Of a stretch of 64,000 bases of DNA, positions 1-7,911 are shown piece by piece. This DNA is from Microcella flavibacter (GTDB lineage: Bacteria > Actinomycetota > Actinomycetes > Actinomycetales > Microbacteriaceae): assembly GCF_012530535.1 (NCBI RefSeq), contig NZ_CP051299.1:2046001-2110000 (forward strand), given 5' to 3'. The notes below the pieces were generated by a model. That model ran no database searches. It worked only from the letters and a program-made list of their open reading frames with translations, and had not been told where the DNA came from. Position numbers and translations under genes: made by a program. How positions within the stretch are numbered: the stretch's first letter is position 1; the number at the start of each line of letters is the position of its first letter.

Positions 1-147
1 GCCGGGGATGGTGAAGGTCTCGTCGAACTGCCCGCCGAGGGCCAGCCCGCCGCCGAGCACGGCGACGACGACGAGCGCCCACGTGGTGATGACGAGCCAG
101 GCGCGCCGGTAGGCGGCGCGACCGAGACGGTAGAGGAGGGTGGCCAC
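1..147 (-). CDS. MMPL-family transporter, N-terminal fragment (runs off window)
   Basis: Only the first 49 codons are in the window. The fragment opens with a basic stretch (LLYRLGRAAYRRAW) followed by one hydrophobic segment (about residues 16-34) and the phrase FDETFTIPG. That pattern is typical of the N-terminus of actinobacterial MMPL proteins, proton-driven exporters of lipids or drugs in the RND superfamily. The start is a GTG at 147 with an AGGAG overlapping the stop codon of the tetR gene 9 bp upstream, so the two genes form one transcript. The placement behind an autoregulated TetR gene suggests inducible export. The substrate cannot be read from this fragment. Confidence 0.7.
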   Translation of the reverse strand, partial: MATLLYRLGRAAYRRAWLVITTWALVVVAVLGGGLALGGQFDETFTIPG

Positions 148-156
148 GGGATGCTC

Positions 157-741
157 CTAGGCGGTTTCAGCGGAGGGGGCGGTCGGGGTGCGGTGGTCGT
201 GCGGCACGAGCAGCTCGAGCATCACGTCGATGAGGGCCTGCCGGATCTCGTCGACGGGCGGCTCGTCGATGCCGAGCTCCTCGGCTGCGGCGAGCGAGTA
301 GGCCGCCCCGCCGAAGGCGACGCCGAGGCGCAGCTTCTCGGCTGTGGAGGTGCCGTAGCTGTGGAAGAAGCTCGCGAGCCGGTTCATGAGCGCCTGCGCG
401 CGGTCGATGGCGGGGGTGTCGACGATCGTCGCCTGCTGGTTGATGACGAGGTGCACCTGCTGGCGGTGGGCGAGCAGGAAGTCCACGAAGCCGAGGATGA
501 ACGCCTCGCGGTTCTCGACCGAGAAGCCGGCGTCCTCCGCCGTCGCGACGAGGCCGTCGAGGGCGTCGAGCGCGGGGCCGATGGCCGCCTCGAGCAGCTG
601 CTCCTTCGAGGAGTAGTGGTAGAGCACGCTCGCCTTCGAGGTACCGGCCAGGTCGGCGATGCGCTGCAGCGAGGTGGCGGCGTAGCCCGCGGCGGCGAAC
701 TCGGCGAGCGCGATCTCGCGCAGGTCATCGTGTCGGGACAT
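157..741 (-). CDS. TetR/AcrR-family transcriptional repressor
   Basis: This 194-residue protein has the TetR layout: a helix-turn-helix at about residues 25-47 (IADLAGTSKASVLYHYSSKE) and a variable helical ligand domain behind it. TetR proteins bind palindromes as dimers and release them on binding a small molecule. Two matching palindromes lie 16-47 bp upstream of its start, so autorepression is very likely. It is followed after 9 bp by an MMPL transporter gene on the same strand, the probable regulated target. The start ATG at 741 has a GAGGG nearby. The ligand is unknown. Confidence 0.9.
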   Translation of the reverse strand: MSRHDDLREIALAEFAAAGYAATSLQRIADLAGTSKASVLYHYSSKEQLLEAAIGPALDALDGLVATAEDAGFSVENREAFILGFVDFLLAHRQQVHLVINQQATIVDTPAIDRAQALMNRLASFFHSYGTSTAEKLRLGVAFGGAAYSLAAAEELGIDEPPVDEIRQALIDVMLELLVPHDHRTPTAPSAETA

Positions 742-756
742 GCCCTCGAGAATACT

Positions 757-788
757 TGACCGATCGGTCAGTCCTGACCGCTCGGTCA
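757..788. promoter_or_regulatory. Double TetR operator (two 14-bp palindromes)
   Basis: Two near-identical inverted repeats stand side by side: TGACCGATCGGTCA at 757-770 (perfect palindrome) and TGACCGCTCGGTCA at 775-788 (one central mismatch). Their centres are 18 bp apart, suiting two dimers on nearly the same DNA face. They sit just upstream of tetR, and a possible -10 (TATTCT on the minus strand, about 749-754) abuts the first site. Binding would therefore block tetR-MMPL transcription. Confidence 0.8.
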
Positions 789-919
789 GATTCTCGGACG
801 GCGCTGGCCGGGCTCCCAGGTTCGCGGGTCGGGGCGAGGGCTGGATGCGCGCTGGGCCCCGGCTGCGCGCCGCGTGCCGGCTCGACTAGCGTGGGAGGCC
901 GACGCGAGAGGGAGCATCC

Positions 920-1120
920 ATGCGCAAGTACATCTTCAACGGAGCCATCATCAACGCCGCCTTCTCGGCGGTCGGCGTCATCAACGCGACCCGCAAGGGC
1001 CCCCACGACTGGCGCCTCGCGCTCATGTGGGCCAGCTGGGGCATCAGCGTCGCCATCGCCGTCGGCACGATCATCGAGGACCAGAACAACCCGGGCGACC
1101 CGGCCTTCCAGCTGAAGTAG
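920..1120 (+). CDS. Small membrane protein of unknown function (66 aa)
   Basis: This 66-residue protein starts with MRKYIFNGAIINAAFSAVG, has a hydrophobic N-terminal stretch and a second hydrophobic segment (about 33-51) ending in an acidic, polar tail. A GAGAGGGAG lies just upstream of the ATG, and the codon use is the same GC-rich style as its neighbours, so it is probably translated. It is transcribed away from tetR and converges on the LysE-type gene. The family is not recognised and no function is proposed. Confidence 0.6.
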   Translation: MRKYIFNGAIINAAFSAVGVINATRKGPHDWRLALMWASWGISVAIAVGTIIEDQNNPGDPAFQLK

Positions 1121-1127
1121 CCGGCGC

Positions 1128-1760
1128 TCAGGAGCGCGAGGCGAACGCCATCGCGGCTCCGAGCCCGATGAGCGCGACGCCGCCCGAGGCGCGCAGGCCG
1201 CTCAACCGACCGGGGTTCGTCGCGAACCAGGCCCGGGCCGATCCGGCGGCGACGCCGTAGAGCCCGTCCGAGACGATGCCGATCGCGAGGAAGATCGCGC
1301 CGAGCGTCAGCATCTGCACGACGACGCTGCCGGCCGCGGGGTCGACGAACTGCGGCAGGGCCGCGGCGAAGAACACGATCGTCTTCGGGTTCGTGATGCC
1401 GACCAGGAAGCTCTCGCGCAGCAGTCGGCGCACCGTCGGCGCCCGCTCGTCGAGGTCGGCCGCGGGCATGTCGCGCCGGTGCCGGATCGACTGGATGCCC
1501 AGCCACACCAGCACGAGGGCTCCGACGATCTTCAGCGCGAGGAACAGCACCTCCGACTGCGCGACGAGCACGCCGAGCCCTGCCGCCACCGCGACGATCT
1601 GGAGCGCGCCGCCGCACGCCGCCCCGAGCACGCTGATCAGCGCGCCCCGGGTGCCGTGCGCGAGGGCCCGCCCGATGACGAAGAGCACCCCGGGCCCGGG
1701 CACGACGATGATGATGAGCGCCGCCACGAGGAAGGCGAGCAGTTCGGGGAGCGGCACCAC
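1128..1760 (-). CDS. LysE/RhtB-family amino-acid exporter
   Basis: This is a multi-pass membrane protein with the LysE signature near its start (VVPGPGVLFVIGRAL) and a later VGITNPKTIVFF, both characteristic of LysE/RhtB exporters of amino acids or small metabolites. The reading frame opens upstream at an ATG (1853), but the extra 31 residues are arginine-rich and begin 5 bp after a tRNA terminator. Starting at a GTG at 1760 (or 1757) gives about 210 residues, the usual family length. No strong ribosome binding site decides between them. The substrate is not predictable. Confidence 0.75.
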   Translation of the reverse strand: MVPLPELLAFLVAALIIIVVPGPGVLFVIGRALAHGTRGALISVLGAACGGALQIVAVAAGLGVLVAQSEVLFLALKIVGALVLVWLGIQSIRHRRDMPAADLDERAPTVRRLLRESFLVGITNPKTIVFFAAALPQFVDPAAGSVVVQMLTLGAIFLAIGIVSDGLYGVAAGSARAWFATNPGRLSGLRASGGVALIGLGAAMAFASRS

Positions 1761-1857
1761 GAAGTGCGATGCTACCGGCCGCGGACGGGCCGCACGGCGA
1801 CGCCGGCCACGGTCGCGCGACGAGGACAGCCGACAGCTGAGGTCGGTGAACACAGAG

Positions 1858-1893
1858 AAAACCCCGGCTGCTGGCGAGAGCGAACCGGGGTTT
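1858..1893 (-). terminator. Intrinsic terminator of tRNA-Lys
   Basis: The arms AACCCCGG (1885-1892 read on minus) and CCGGGGTT (1860-1867) form a perfect 8-bp stem, with a TTTT on the minus strand right after it. It starts a few bases after the tRNA 3' end. Confidence 0.75.
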
Positions 1894-1895
1894 CG

Positions 1896-1968
<73 letters not shown>

Positions 1969-2123
1969 GCATCCCGCAAGCGGAACGAGAGGAAACACTA
2001 GCACCTCGCGAGGGTGCGTTCCACTCGGCGCCCGCTCAGCCGTCGCGCCCCGGGCATCCATACACTCATCAGCGTTCGGCGGGCCGCGATCGCCCCCGCC
2101 TCCCTCAGCAGATCGGAGACCCC

Positions 2124-2600
2124 ATGACCGCGACCCGCCTCGAGCCCGGCACCCCCGCACCCGCCTTCACGCTGCCCGACAAGGACGGCGCGCCCGTCTC
2201 GCTCGCCGACTACGCCGGCAAGAAGGTCGTGCTCTACTTCTACCCCGCCGCCTCGACGCCCGGATGCACGACCCAGGCCTGCGACTTCCGCGACAACCTG
2301 AACTCGCTCGGCGCCTCCGGGTACCAGGTGCTCGGCGTCTCGAAGGACTCGGGCGCGGCGCTGCAGAAGTTCGCCGAGGAGGAGAACCTCTCGTTCCCGC
2401 TGCTGAGCGACCCCGACCTCGCCGTGCACCAGGCATACGCCGCCTACGGCGAGAAGTCGATGTACGGCAAGACCGTCACGGGCGTCATCCGTTCGACCTT
2501 CGTCATCGACGAGGACGGCGTCATCACGCACCCGCTCTACAACGTCAAGGCGACGGGGCACGTCGCGAGCCTGCGCAAGAAGCTCGGCATCGACGACTGA
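2124..2600 (+). CDS. bcp: Thioredoxin-dependent peroxiredoxin (Bcp/PrxQ)
   Basis: This 158-residue peroxiredoxin of the Bcp/PrxQ class reduces hydrogen and organic peroxides in the cytoplasm, using thioredoxin. The active-site block is STPGCTTQACDFRDN: the first cysteine is the peroxidatic one and the second, five residues on, the usual PrxQ resolving cysteine. The fold landmarks PAPAFTLPDKDG, VLYFYPAASTPGC and GVIRSTFVID are all present. The frame is open further upstream, but the ATG at 2124 gives the standard family start and has a GGAG 8 bp before it. Confidence 0.92.
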   Translation: MTATRLEPGTPAPAFTLPDKDGAPVSLADYAGKKVVLYFYPAASTPGCTTQACDFRDNLNSLGASGYQVLGVSKDSGAALQKFAEEENLSFPLLSDPDLAVHQAYAAYGEKSMYGKTVTGVIRSTFVIDEDGVITHPLYNVKATGHVASLRKKLGIDD

Positions 2601-2614
2601 TCCGCACCGCGAGC

Positions 2615-2643
2615 ACGGCCCGGGGAGCTACTCCTCGGGCCGT
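2615..2643. terminator. Hairpin terminator between bcp and a convergent gene
   Basis: ACGGCCCGGGGA (2615-2626) pairs with TCCTCGGGCCGT (2632-2643) around a 5-nt loop, with one wobble or mismatch. It lies 15 bp after bcp and overlaps the last codons of the convergent membrane gene, so it could serve both. The T-run is weak. Confidence 0.5.
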
Positions 2644-3047
2644 TCCTCGTACTCGACGTCGTCGCGGGCGAGGAACAGGCTCACCGAGGGGGTGAGCAGC
2701 AGCACGATCGCGACGACCGCGGGCAGCACGAGCCAGCTCGCGATGTCGGGCCGAGGCACGAGGCCCTGGATCGATCCGATGCCGACGGCGAGCTGCAGGA
2801 ACTGCCAGACGAGCGCGCCGCCGCGGGTCCAGCTGCGGCCGCGCCAGGCGCCGATCGTGATGATCGCGAGCCACACCGCGGCCAGGATGCACAGCGCCGT
2901 GAGGAACAGGGCGGTGCCGACGAACTGCGGCGCATCGATGACGAACTCGAGCAGCAGGAAGGCCGAGATACCCGCCATGAGCAGCGATTCGGCCCCGAGG
3001 ATGATGACCAGCAGGGTGACCAGAGGTGTCCGCCTGGTGTCCGCCAC
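2628..3047 (-). CDS. Four-helix membrane protein of unknown function
   Basis: This 139-residue protein has four predicted membrane segments (about 10-32, 40-64, 80-100 and 105-126) and an acidic C-terminal tail (DDVEYEERPEE). It resembles small actinobacterial integral membrane proteins without an assigned function. It runs convergently to bcp and divergently from whiB1. The ATG at 3047 follows an AT-richer stretch that probably holds its promoter. Confidence 0.7.
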   Translation of the reverse strand: MADTRRTPLVTLLVIILGAESLLMAGISAFLLLEFVIDAPQFVGTALFLTALCILAAVWLAIITIGAWRGRSWTRGGALVWQFLQLAVGIGSIQGLVPRPDIASWLVLPAVVAIVLLLTPSVSLFLARDDVEYEERPEE

Positions 3048-3260
3048 GCAAACCGCCCCCTACGAACCTATTGATTTCGAACGTGTTACATGCGAGCCTA
3101 TAGAAGGTTGATGTGCCGCCTACAGCGCTGTGGGCCATCCCGAAGATTCTCTTCATTCCCCACTCGCTCCGCGGCCTGGTCATCTCGATCCTGTTGCGGA
3201 CGCGGTGCGTCCCCCGACCTCACCGACGCGCCGCACCGACCCCCTCAAGGAGCATGTCCC

Positions 3261-3509
3261 ATGGACTGGCGCGACAAGGCTGCCTGCTTGACCGCAGACC
3301 CCGAACTGTTCTTCCCCGTCGGCAACACCGGCCCCGCCGTCGACCAGATCGAGAAGGCGAAGACCGTGTGCGGCCGCTGCTCGGTCACCGAGACCTGCCT
3401 GCAGTACGCCCTCGAGACCAACCAGGACTCGGGCGTCTGGGGCGGCCTCAGCGAGGACGAGCGCCGCGCCCTCAAGCGCCGCGCCGCCCGCGCCCGCCGC
3501 GCCTCCTAG
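3261..3509 (+). CDS. whiB1: WhiB1-type iron-sulfur transcription factor
   Basis: This 82-residue Wbl protein carries the four cluster-binding cysteines in the family spacing: one in AACL (Cys9) and three in CGRCSVTETC. They are followed by the GVWGG turn and a basic C-terminal tail (KRRAARARRAS) that binds DNA. Near identity with the M. tuberculosis WhiB1 pattern (MDWR, PELFFPVGN, DSGVWGG, SEDERRALKRR) supports this subtype, an essential nitric-oxide-responsive regulator that contacts the sigma factor. The start ATG at 3261 follows an AAGGAG; an ATG at 3254 is out of frame. The leader is long (over 130 bp), with a possible -10 TATAGA at 3099. pdtaS follows convergently, as in mycobacteria. 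Confidence 0.93.
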   Translation: MDWRDKAACLTADPELFFPVGNTGPAVDQIEKAKTVCGRCSVTETCLQYALETNQDSGVWGGLSEDERRALKRRAARARRAS

Positions 3510-3655
3510 GCCGGCCGCCGGCGACTCGCTCGCGAGCTCCGGCCCACCGTCGACGCCCCGTCACCGTCGCGCTCTGCGCACGGGGGCGGGGCGTTCCCTC
3601 TGCCCGTGAACCCCAGTGCAGTTCGGGATGCTCGCGCCGGGCATCCCGCAGCGGA

Positions 3656-5155
3656 TCAGCTGCGCCGCGCCAGGTAGCGCAGCGGCACCTCGATGGTCAC
3701 CTCGGTGCCCTCGCCCTCGAGCGTGTGCCAGTCGATGGTGCCGCCGAGCTCGCCCTGGATGAGGGTGCGCACGATCTGCGTGCCGAGCCCCGAGCCGACC
3801 TTGCCCTCGGGCAGTCCGCCGCCGTTGTCGCGCACCTTCACCGCGAGCGTGTCGTCGGTGCGGCTCGAGACGATCTCGACCTCGCCGTCGCTGCGGCCGA
3901 CCAGCCCGTGCTCGACGGCGTTGGTGACGAGCTCGGTGAGGGCGAGCGCGAGCGGCGTGGCGTACTCGCTCGGCAGCGTGCCGAAGCTGCCCGTCGAGCG
4001 GGGCCGCACGATCGTGTTGTGGCTCGAGGCGACCTCGGCGATGAGCATGAGCACGCGCGCGAAGACCTCGTCGAAGTCGACGTTCTGGCTGAGGCCCTCC
4101 GAGAGGGTGTCGTGCACGACGGCGATCGCGGCGACGCGGCGCATGGCCTGGGTCAGGGCATCCTTCGCCCCCTCGCTGTGGGTGCGGCGCGCCTGGATGC
4201 GCAGCAGCGAGGCGACCGTCTGCAGGTTGTTCTTCACGCGGTGGTGGATCTCGCGGATCGTCGCGTCCTTCGTGATGAGCTCGCGCTCCTGGTGCCGCAC
4301 CTCGGTGACGTCGCGGCAGAGCACGACCGCGCCGACGCGCTGGCCGTGCAGCCGCAGCGGGATGGCGCGCAGGCTCACCGTCACGCCGCGCGACTCGATG
4401 TCGGTGCGCCACGGCGCGCGCCCCGTGACGACGAGCGGCAGCGACTCGTCGACGACGAGCTTGCCCGTGAGCAGCCGCGTCGTGACGTCGGCGAGCGACT
4501 CGCCCTCGAGCTCGCCCGCGAAGCCCATGCGGTTGAAGGCGCTCAGCCCGTTGGGGCTCGCGAAGGTGACGGTGCCGTCGACGTCGAGTCGGATGAGGCC
4601 GTCGCTCGCGCGCGGCGCCCCTCGGCGCGGACCGCTCGGCGCCGTCGAGTCGGGGAAGTCGCCGACCGCGATCATGTCGAACAGGTCGTTCGCGCACTCG
4701 TTGAACGTCAGCTCCTGGCGGCTCGGCATGCGCGCCTCGCTGAGGTTCGTGTGCCGCGTGATGATGGCGATGGGATGCTCGCTCACGGCGCTCGCCCCCG
4801 GCGAGAGCCGCCGCACGACGGGCACGGCCCGCACGCGCGTGGGCGTCTCCTCGTACCAGTCGGGCGCGCTCGAGTCGACGATCGCGGCGCTCTCGAAGGC
4901 CTGCGTCACCTGGTGGCGCCACTCGGGCTTGATCTCCTGCCCGACGAAGTCGCGGTAGAACAGCGTCGCCGAGCTCGAGGGCCGCGCGTGCGCGACGGCG
5001 ACGAAGCCGCCGCCGGTGGTCGGCACCCAGAGCACGATGTCGGCGAAGGCGAGGTCGGCGAGCAGCTGGCCCTCGGCGATGAGCAGGTGCAGCCACTCGA
5101 TGTCCGCCTCGGTCAGGGAGGCGTGCTCGTGGACCAGATCGGAGAGCGTCGACAC
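3656..5155 (-). CDS. pdtaS: PdtaS-type sensor histidine kinase
   Basis: This soluble 499-residue kinase has an N-terminal GAF-like domain (about 1-165), a PAS-like domain (about 183-290), a HisKA_2 dimerisation helix with IHHRVKNNLQTVASLL (phospho-accepting His at 304 or 305), and a HATPase domain ending at about 497 (ELVTNAVEHG, NGGGLPEG, GSGLGTQIV). This layout is that of PdtaS, which phosphorylates the antiterminator PdtaR. The whiB1-pdtaS pairing is as in M. tuberculosis Rv3219-Rv3220c. No membrane segments or partner regulator are seen here. Confidence 0.9.
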   Translation of the reverse strand: MSTLSDLVHEHASLTEADIEWLHLLIAEGQLLADLAFADIVLWVPTTGGGFVAVAHARPSSSATLFYRDFVGQEIKPEWRHQVTQAFESAAIVDSSAPDWYEETPTRVRAVPVVRRLSPGASAVSEHPIAIITRHTNLSEARMPSRQELTFNECANDLFDMIAVGDFPDSTAPSGPRRGAPRASDGLIRLDVDGTVTFASPNGLSAFNRMGFAGELEGESLADVTTRLLTGKLVVDESLPLVVTGRAPWRTDIESRGVTVSLRAIPLRLHGQRVGAVVLCRDVTEVRHQERELITKDATIREIHHRVKNNLQTVASLLRIQARRTHSEGAKDALTQAMRRVAAIAVVHDTLSEGLSQNVDFDEVFARVLMLIAEVASSHNTIVRPRSTGSFGTLPSEYATPLALALTELVTNAVEHGLVGRSDGEVEIVSSRTDDTLAVKVRDNGGGLPEGKVGSGLGTQIVRTLIQGELGGTIDWHTLEGEGTEVTIEVPLRYLARRS

Positions 5156-5164
5156 CCGCTCAGG

Positions 5165-6793
5165 CTACCCCGTGCGCCGCATCCGACCCCACGCGCTGCG
5201 GCGGGGTGCGGCCGCCGCGCCGTACCCGAGCCGGTCGGCGAGCGCCGCGACGCCCTGGCGCAGCGGCGACCGCGGTGCGGCATCCACCACGGTGCGCGCG
5301 CCCAGCAGCGCGGCATCGGCGGCGGCCGCGTCATCGGGGATGAGCAGCGGGTTCGGGATGCCCCCGAAGCGGTCGAGCGTCTGGCGCACCTGCCCCGCGG
5401 GGTCGACGCCGAGCACGCTCGACCGCACCCGGTTGACCACGACGTGCACCGCCTCCACGGTGACCGTCTCGAGCAGGTCGGCGTGCGTGCGCAGCAGGCG
5501 GGTGATGCCGACGGGGTCGGCGGCGCCGACGGCGACGACCTCGTCGGCGGTGCGCAGCGCGGCGATCGTCGCGGCGTTGCGGCGCGGCGAGAGCAGGTCG
5601 CTCGAGAGCTCCTCGTCGGTCTCGAGGTTGAAGCCGACGTCGACCACGACGACGTCGCACCACTGCCGCGCCTGCTCGAGCGCCCCGATGACGCGATCGC
5701 GGGCGAGCTCGGGCCAGCGGTGCGGCCGGCCGATGCCCGTCAGCACGCGGAACGGCGCCGTCGAGCCGCCGTAGTCGACCGAGACGCGGTCGAGCTGCCC
5801 GGCGTCGAGCGCGTCGGAGGCGGCGAGCCGGCAGGCCGCGGCGAAGCCGGGCGCCTCGTCGAGCAGGCCCAGGCTCGGCGCGATCGTGCCGCCGTAGGTG
5901 TCGGCGTCGACGAGGCACACGTGCAGGCCGCGCGCGGCCAGCTCGGCGGCGAGGGTCGTGGCGATGAGCGTGCGCCCGGGGGCGCCGGCCGGACCCCACA
6001 CGGCGATGACGCGGTGGGCCGGGGTCGAGGGGGCGGGCTCGGTCGCGGGCTCGGACGGCGGCGGCTCCGCGGCCCGACCGGGACGCCGCGGATCGACCGA
6101 GGCGGCGGGCGCGGCGGACGGGGCCGGGGCCGGCGTCGACTCCGTCGAGGTCGGTGGGGTCGCCGCGCCCCCGCGACGGCGCGGCGAGCGACCCCACGGG
6201 CGACGGATGCCCGGCGCGCGCCCCCCTCCGGCCGAGGCCGCGTCACCGCGGGCGGCGGCGGCCGGGTCGCGCCCCGCCCGACGCCGCGCCGGCGCCGCCC
6301 CGGGGTCGGAGGGTGCCGGATCGTCGCCGCCGGCGCTGGGCCCGAGCGGCCACGGCCCGGGGGTCGCGGCGCCGCTCGGCTCGGAGCCGGCGGGCGGCCC
6401 GCCGGGAGCATCCCGCAGTCGCGGCGCGGCCGCCTCGTCGATGCCGCCGTCGAGCGCGTCGAACGGGGCCCGCAGCACCGAGAGATCGACGGGGCGCCCC
6501 GGCACCGCCCGCAGCACGTCGTGCACGCCGAGCAGCCGCGCCGATGCCGAGGCCGCGTCGTCGGCGCGCACGAGGCAGGTGCGCACGCCGAGCAGATCGC
6601 CCGCGCCGACGACGTCGAGGGTCGCGACCGCCGGGTCGTCGGCCACGAGCACGACGTCGGGCGCATCCTCGGCGAGCTGGCGCAGCAGCTCCTCGCGGTC
6701 GATCGCGCGCCACGCGATGCGGTGGCCGGCGCGCAGCAGCTCGAGCTCGACCTGGTCGGCGTCGATCCCGGGGAGGGCGAGGGCGATGCGCAC
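5165..6793 (-). CDS. CpaE/TadZ-like MinD-family ATPase with degenerate P-loop
   Basis: This 542-residue protein has an N-terminal receiver-like region (1-125), a long low-complexity Pro/Ala/Arg-rich linker (about 126-258) and a C-terminal ParA/MinD-type domain. The P-loop region reads WGPAGAPGRT (266-275), with arginine in place of the usual catalytic lysine and no KGG signature. VCLVDADTYGG (292-302), a VVVVDVG block and a VVNRVR block fit the MinD fold. This domain order resembles CpaE/TadZ proteins that place Flp/Tad pili. The next gene, 3 bp downstream of the SAF gene stop, agrees. No other pilus genes are in the window. Confidence 0.7.
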   Translation of the reverse strand: MRIALALPGIDADQVELELLRAGHRIAWRAIDREELLRQLAEDAPDVVLVADDPAVATLDVVGAGDLLGVRTCLVRADDAASASARLLGVHDVLRAVPGRPVDLSVLRAPFDALDGGIDEAAAPRLRDAPGGPPAGSEPSGAATPGPWPLGPSAGGDDPAPSDPGAAPARRRAGRDPAAAARGDAASAGGGRAPGIRRPWGRSPRRRGGAATPPTSTESTPAPAPSAAPAASVDPRRPGRAAEPPPSEPATEPAPSTPAHRVIAVWGPAGAPGRTLIATTLAAELAARGLHVCLVDADTYGGTIAPSLGLLDEAPGFAAACRLAASDALDAGQLDRVSVDYGGSTAPFRVLTGIGRPHRWPELARDRVIGALEQARQWCDVVVVDVGFNLETDEELSSDLLSPRRNAATIAALRTADEVVAVGAADPVGITRLLRTHADLLETVTVEAVHVVVNRVRSSVLGVDPAGQVRQTLDRFGGIPNPLLIPDDAAAADAALLGARTVVDAAPRSPLRQGVAALADRLGYGAAAAPRRSAWGRMRRTG

Positions 6794-6796
6794 GGC

Positions 6797-7438
6797 TCAG
6801 CCGCCGATCGCGAGCGCCGTCGGCACCGCCGCGAGCGCGTCGCCGTTGGCCAGGGCGCCGAGGATGCGCGCGACGTCGCGGCGCGCCACGAGCAGCTCGA
6901 CGCGCGCCTCCTCCGCCCCCGCGACGATGCCGTCGTCGGCGATCTCGCGCACCAGCTGCGCCTCGGAGGCGATGACGGCGGGGGCGCCGAAGCGCCCCGC
7001 CTCCTCCTGCGCCGACGACCACAGGTCGAGGGTGTCGCCGGGCCGCACCGTCGCGCCGAGCGGGGTGGTGAGCGCGACGACCACGGTCGTCGACCCGGGC
7101 CCGCGGGCGTCGCCGACCGCGCCGCGCGGCACGAGCTCGCCCTCGCCGACGGTGCGCGAGACCACGACGCCGTCCTCCGGCATGTCCTCCGCCGTGAGGT
7201 AGCTGCCCACCTCGGCGCCCAGGGCGACGCGGCGCAGCTCGAGGTCGTCGGCCGTGACCCGCTCCCCCGCCGTCAGCAGCTCCGGGGCCGCGTACACGTC
7301 GACGCCCTCGTCGCTCACGGCGACGATGCCGACGACGGCCGCGATCGAGCCGATCACGAGCGCGATGCCGATGGCCAGGCGCGGATCGGTGCCGCGACGG
7401 CGGGCGGGTGCTGCGGGGTCTGCGGGGCGCGAAGGCAT
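6797..7438 (-). CDS. SAF-domain membrane protein (CpaB/RcpC-like)
   Basis: This protein of about 213 residues has a basic N-terminus, one membrane segment (about 22-44), and a SAF-like domain starting at VYAAPELLTAGERVTADDLELRRV. SAF domains occur in the CpaB/RcpC pilus secretion protein and in sugar-binding or antifreeze-like proteins. The start chosen is the ATG at 7438 behind a strong GAGGAG; an upstream in-frame ATG (7483) lacks one. It is co-transcribed with the CpaE-like ATPase 3 bp downstream, so a joint role in a surface structure is a reasonable inference. Confidence 0.7.
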   Translation of the reverse strand: MPSRPADPAAPARRRGTDPRLAIGIALVIGSIAAVVGIVAVSDEGVDVYAAPELLTAGERVTADDLELRRVALGAEVGSYLTAEDMPEDGVVVSRTVGEGELVPRGAVGDARGPGSTTVVVALTTPLGATVRPGDTLDLWSSAQEEAGRFGAPAVIASEAQLVREIADDGIVAGAEEARVELLVARRDVARILGALANGDALAAVPTALAIGG

Positions 7439-7591
7439 GGGTGCTCCTCGTCGGGCGATGGCCGGATGTGCGGGCCGGGGCACGGCGGTCGAGCCCCGGT
7501 GACGCGACCGATAGTGAACGCCGAGGCCGCGCGCGGCGGCGAGTTATCCACATTCCGTGACGCGGTCGGAGGGCGCGGTCATACTCGTTGC

Positions 7592-7885
7592 ATGACCGAG
7601 CCGACAGCGGACGCCCTGGGCCGCTTCCTGACGCTCACCGACGTGGCCGAGGTGCTCAGCCTCAACGCCGCCGAGGTGCTCGCGCTCGTGCGCTCGGGCG
7701 AGCTGCCGGCGATCCGGCTCGGCGCCATCGGGCAGTGGCGGGTCGAGCACGCGGTGCTCGAGTCGTTCATCGCGGACAAGTACGACGAGAGCCGTCGCAT
7801 GGCGCTGTGGAACGAGGCCGAGTACGCCGACGTCGCCGAGCTGTTCGGCGACCAGCGACGGCGCAGCGGCGGCTCCTCGACCTGA
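7592..7885 (+). CDS. Helix-turn-helix (excisionase-type) DNA-binding protein
   Basis: This 97-residue protein is a MerR/excisionase-like winged helix: FLTLTDVAEVLSLNAAEVLALVRSGELPAIRLG followed by WRVEHAVLESFIA. Such proteins bind DNA as small regulators. Despite the family name there is no integrase nearby, so phage excision is unlikely; many actinobacteria keep this as a chromosomal regulator. It diverges from the SAF gene, so it may control that pair (inference). The ATG at 7592 has a CATACT -10-like box close upstream. Confidence 0.8.
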   Translation: MTEPTADALGRFLTLTDVAEVLSLNAAEVLALVRSGELPAIRLGAIGQWRVEHAVLESFIADKYDESRRMALWNEAEYADVAELFGDQRRRSGGSST

Positions 7886-7911
7886 CCCGACGCGGCCGCG
7901 GGACCGTGGGG

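Noticed and set aside
3113-7591. Very long open plus-strand frame opposite pdtaS, the CpaE-like and the SAF genes
   Set aside because: Its translation is arginine- and alanine-rich low complexity, a by-product of GC-rich codon bias on the other strand. Only its last 97 codons (from 7592) are a real gene.
7592-7885. Excisionase-like protein as a sign of a prophage or integrative element
   Set aside because: There is no integrase, attachment-site repeat or other mobile gene nearby, and the flanks are conserved chromosomal genes; it is better read as a chromosomal regulator.
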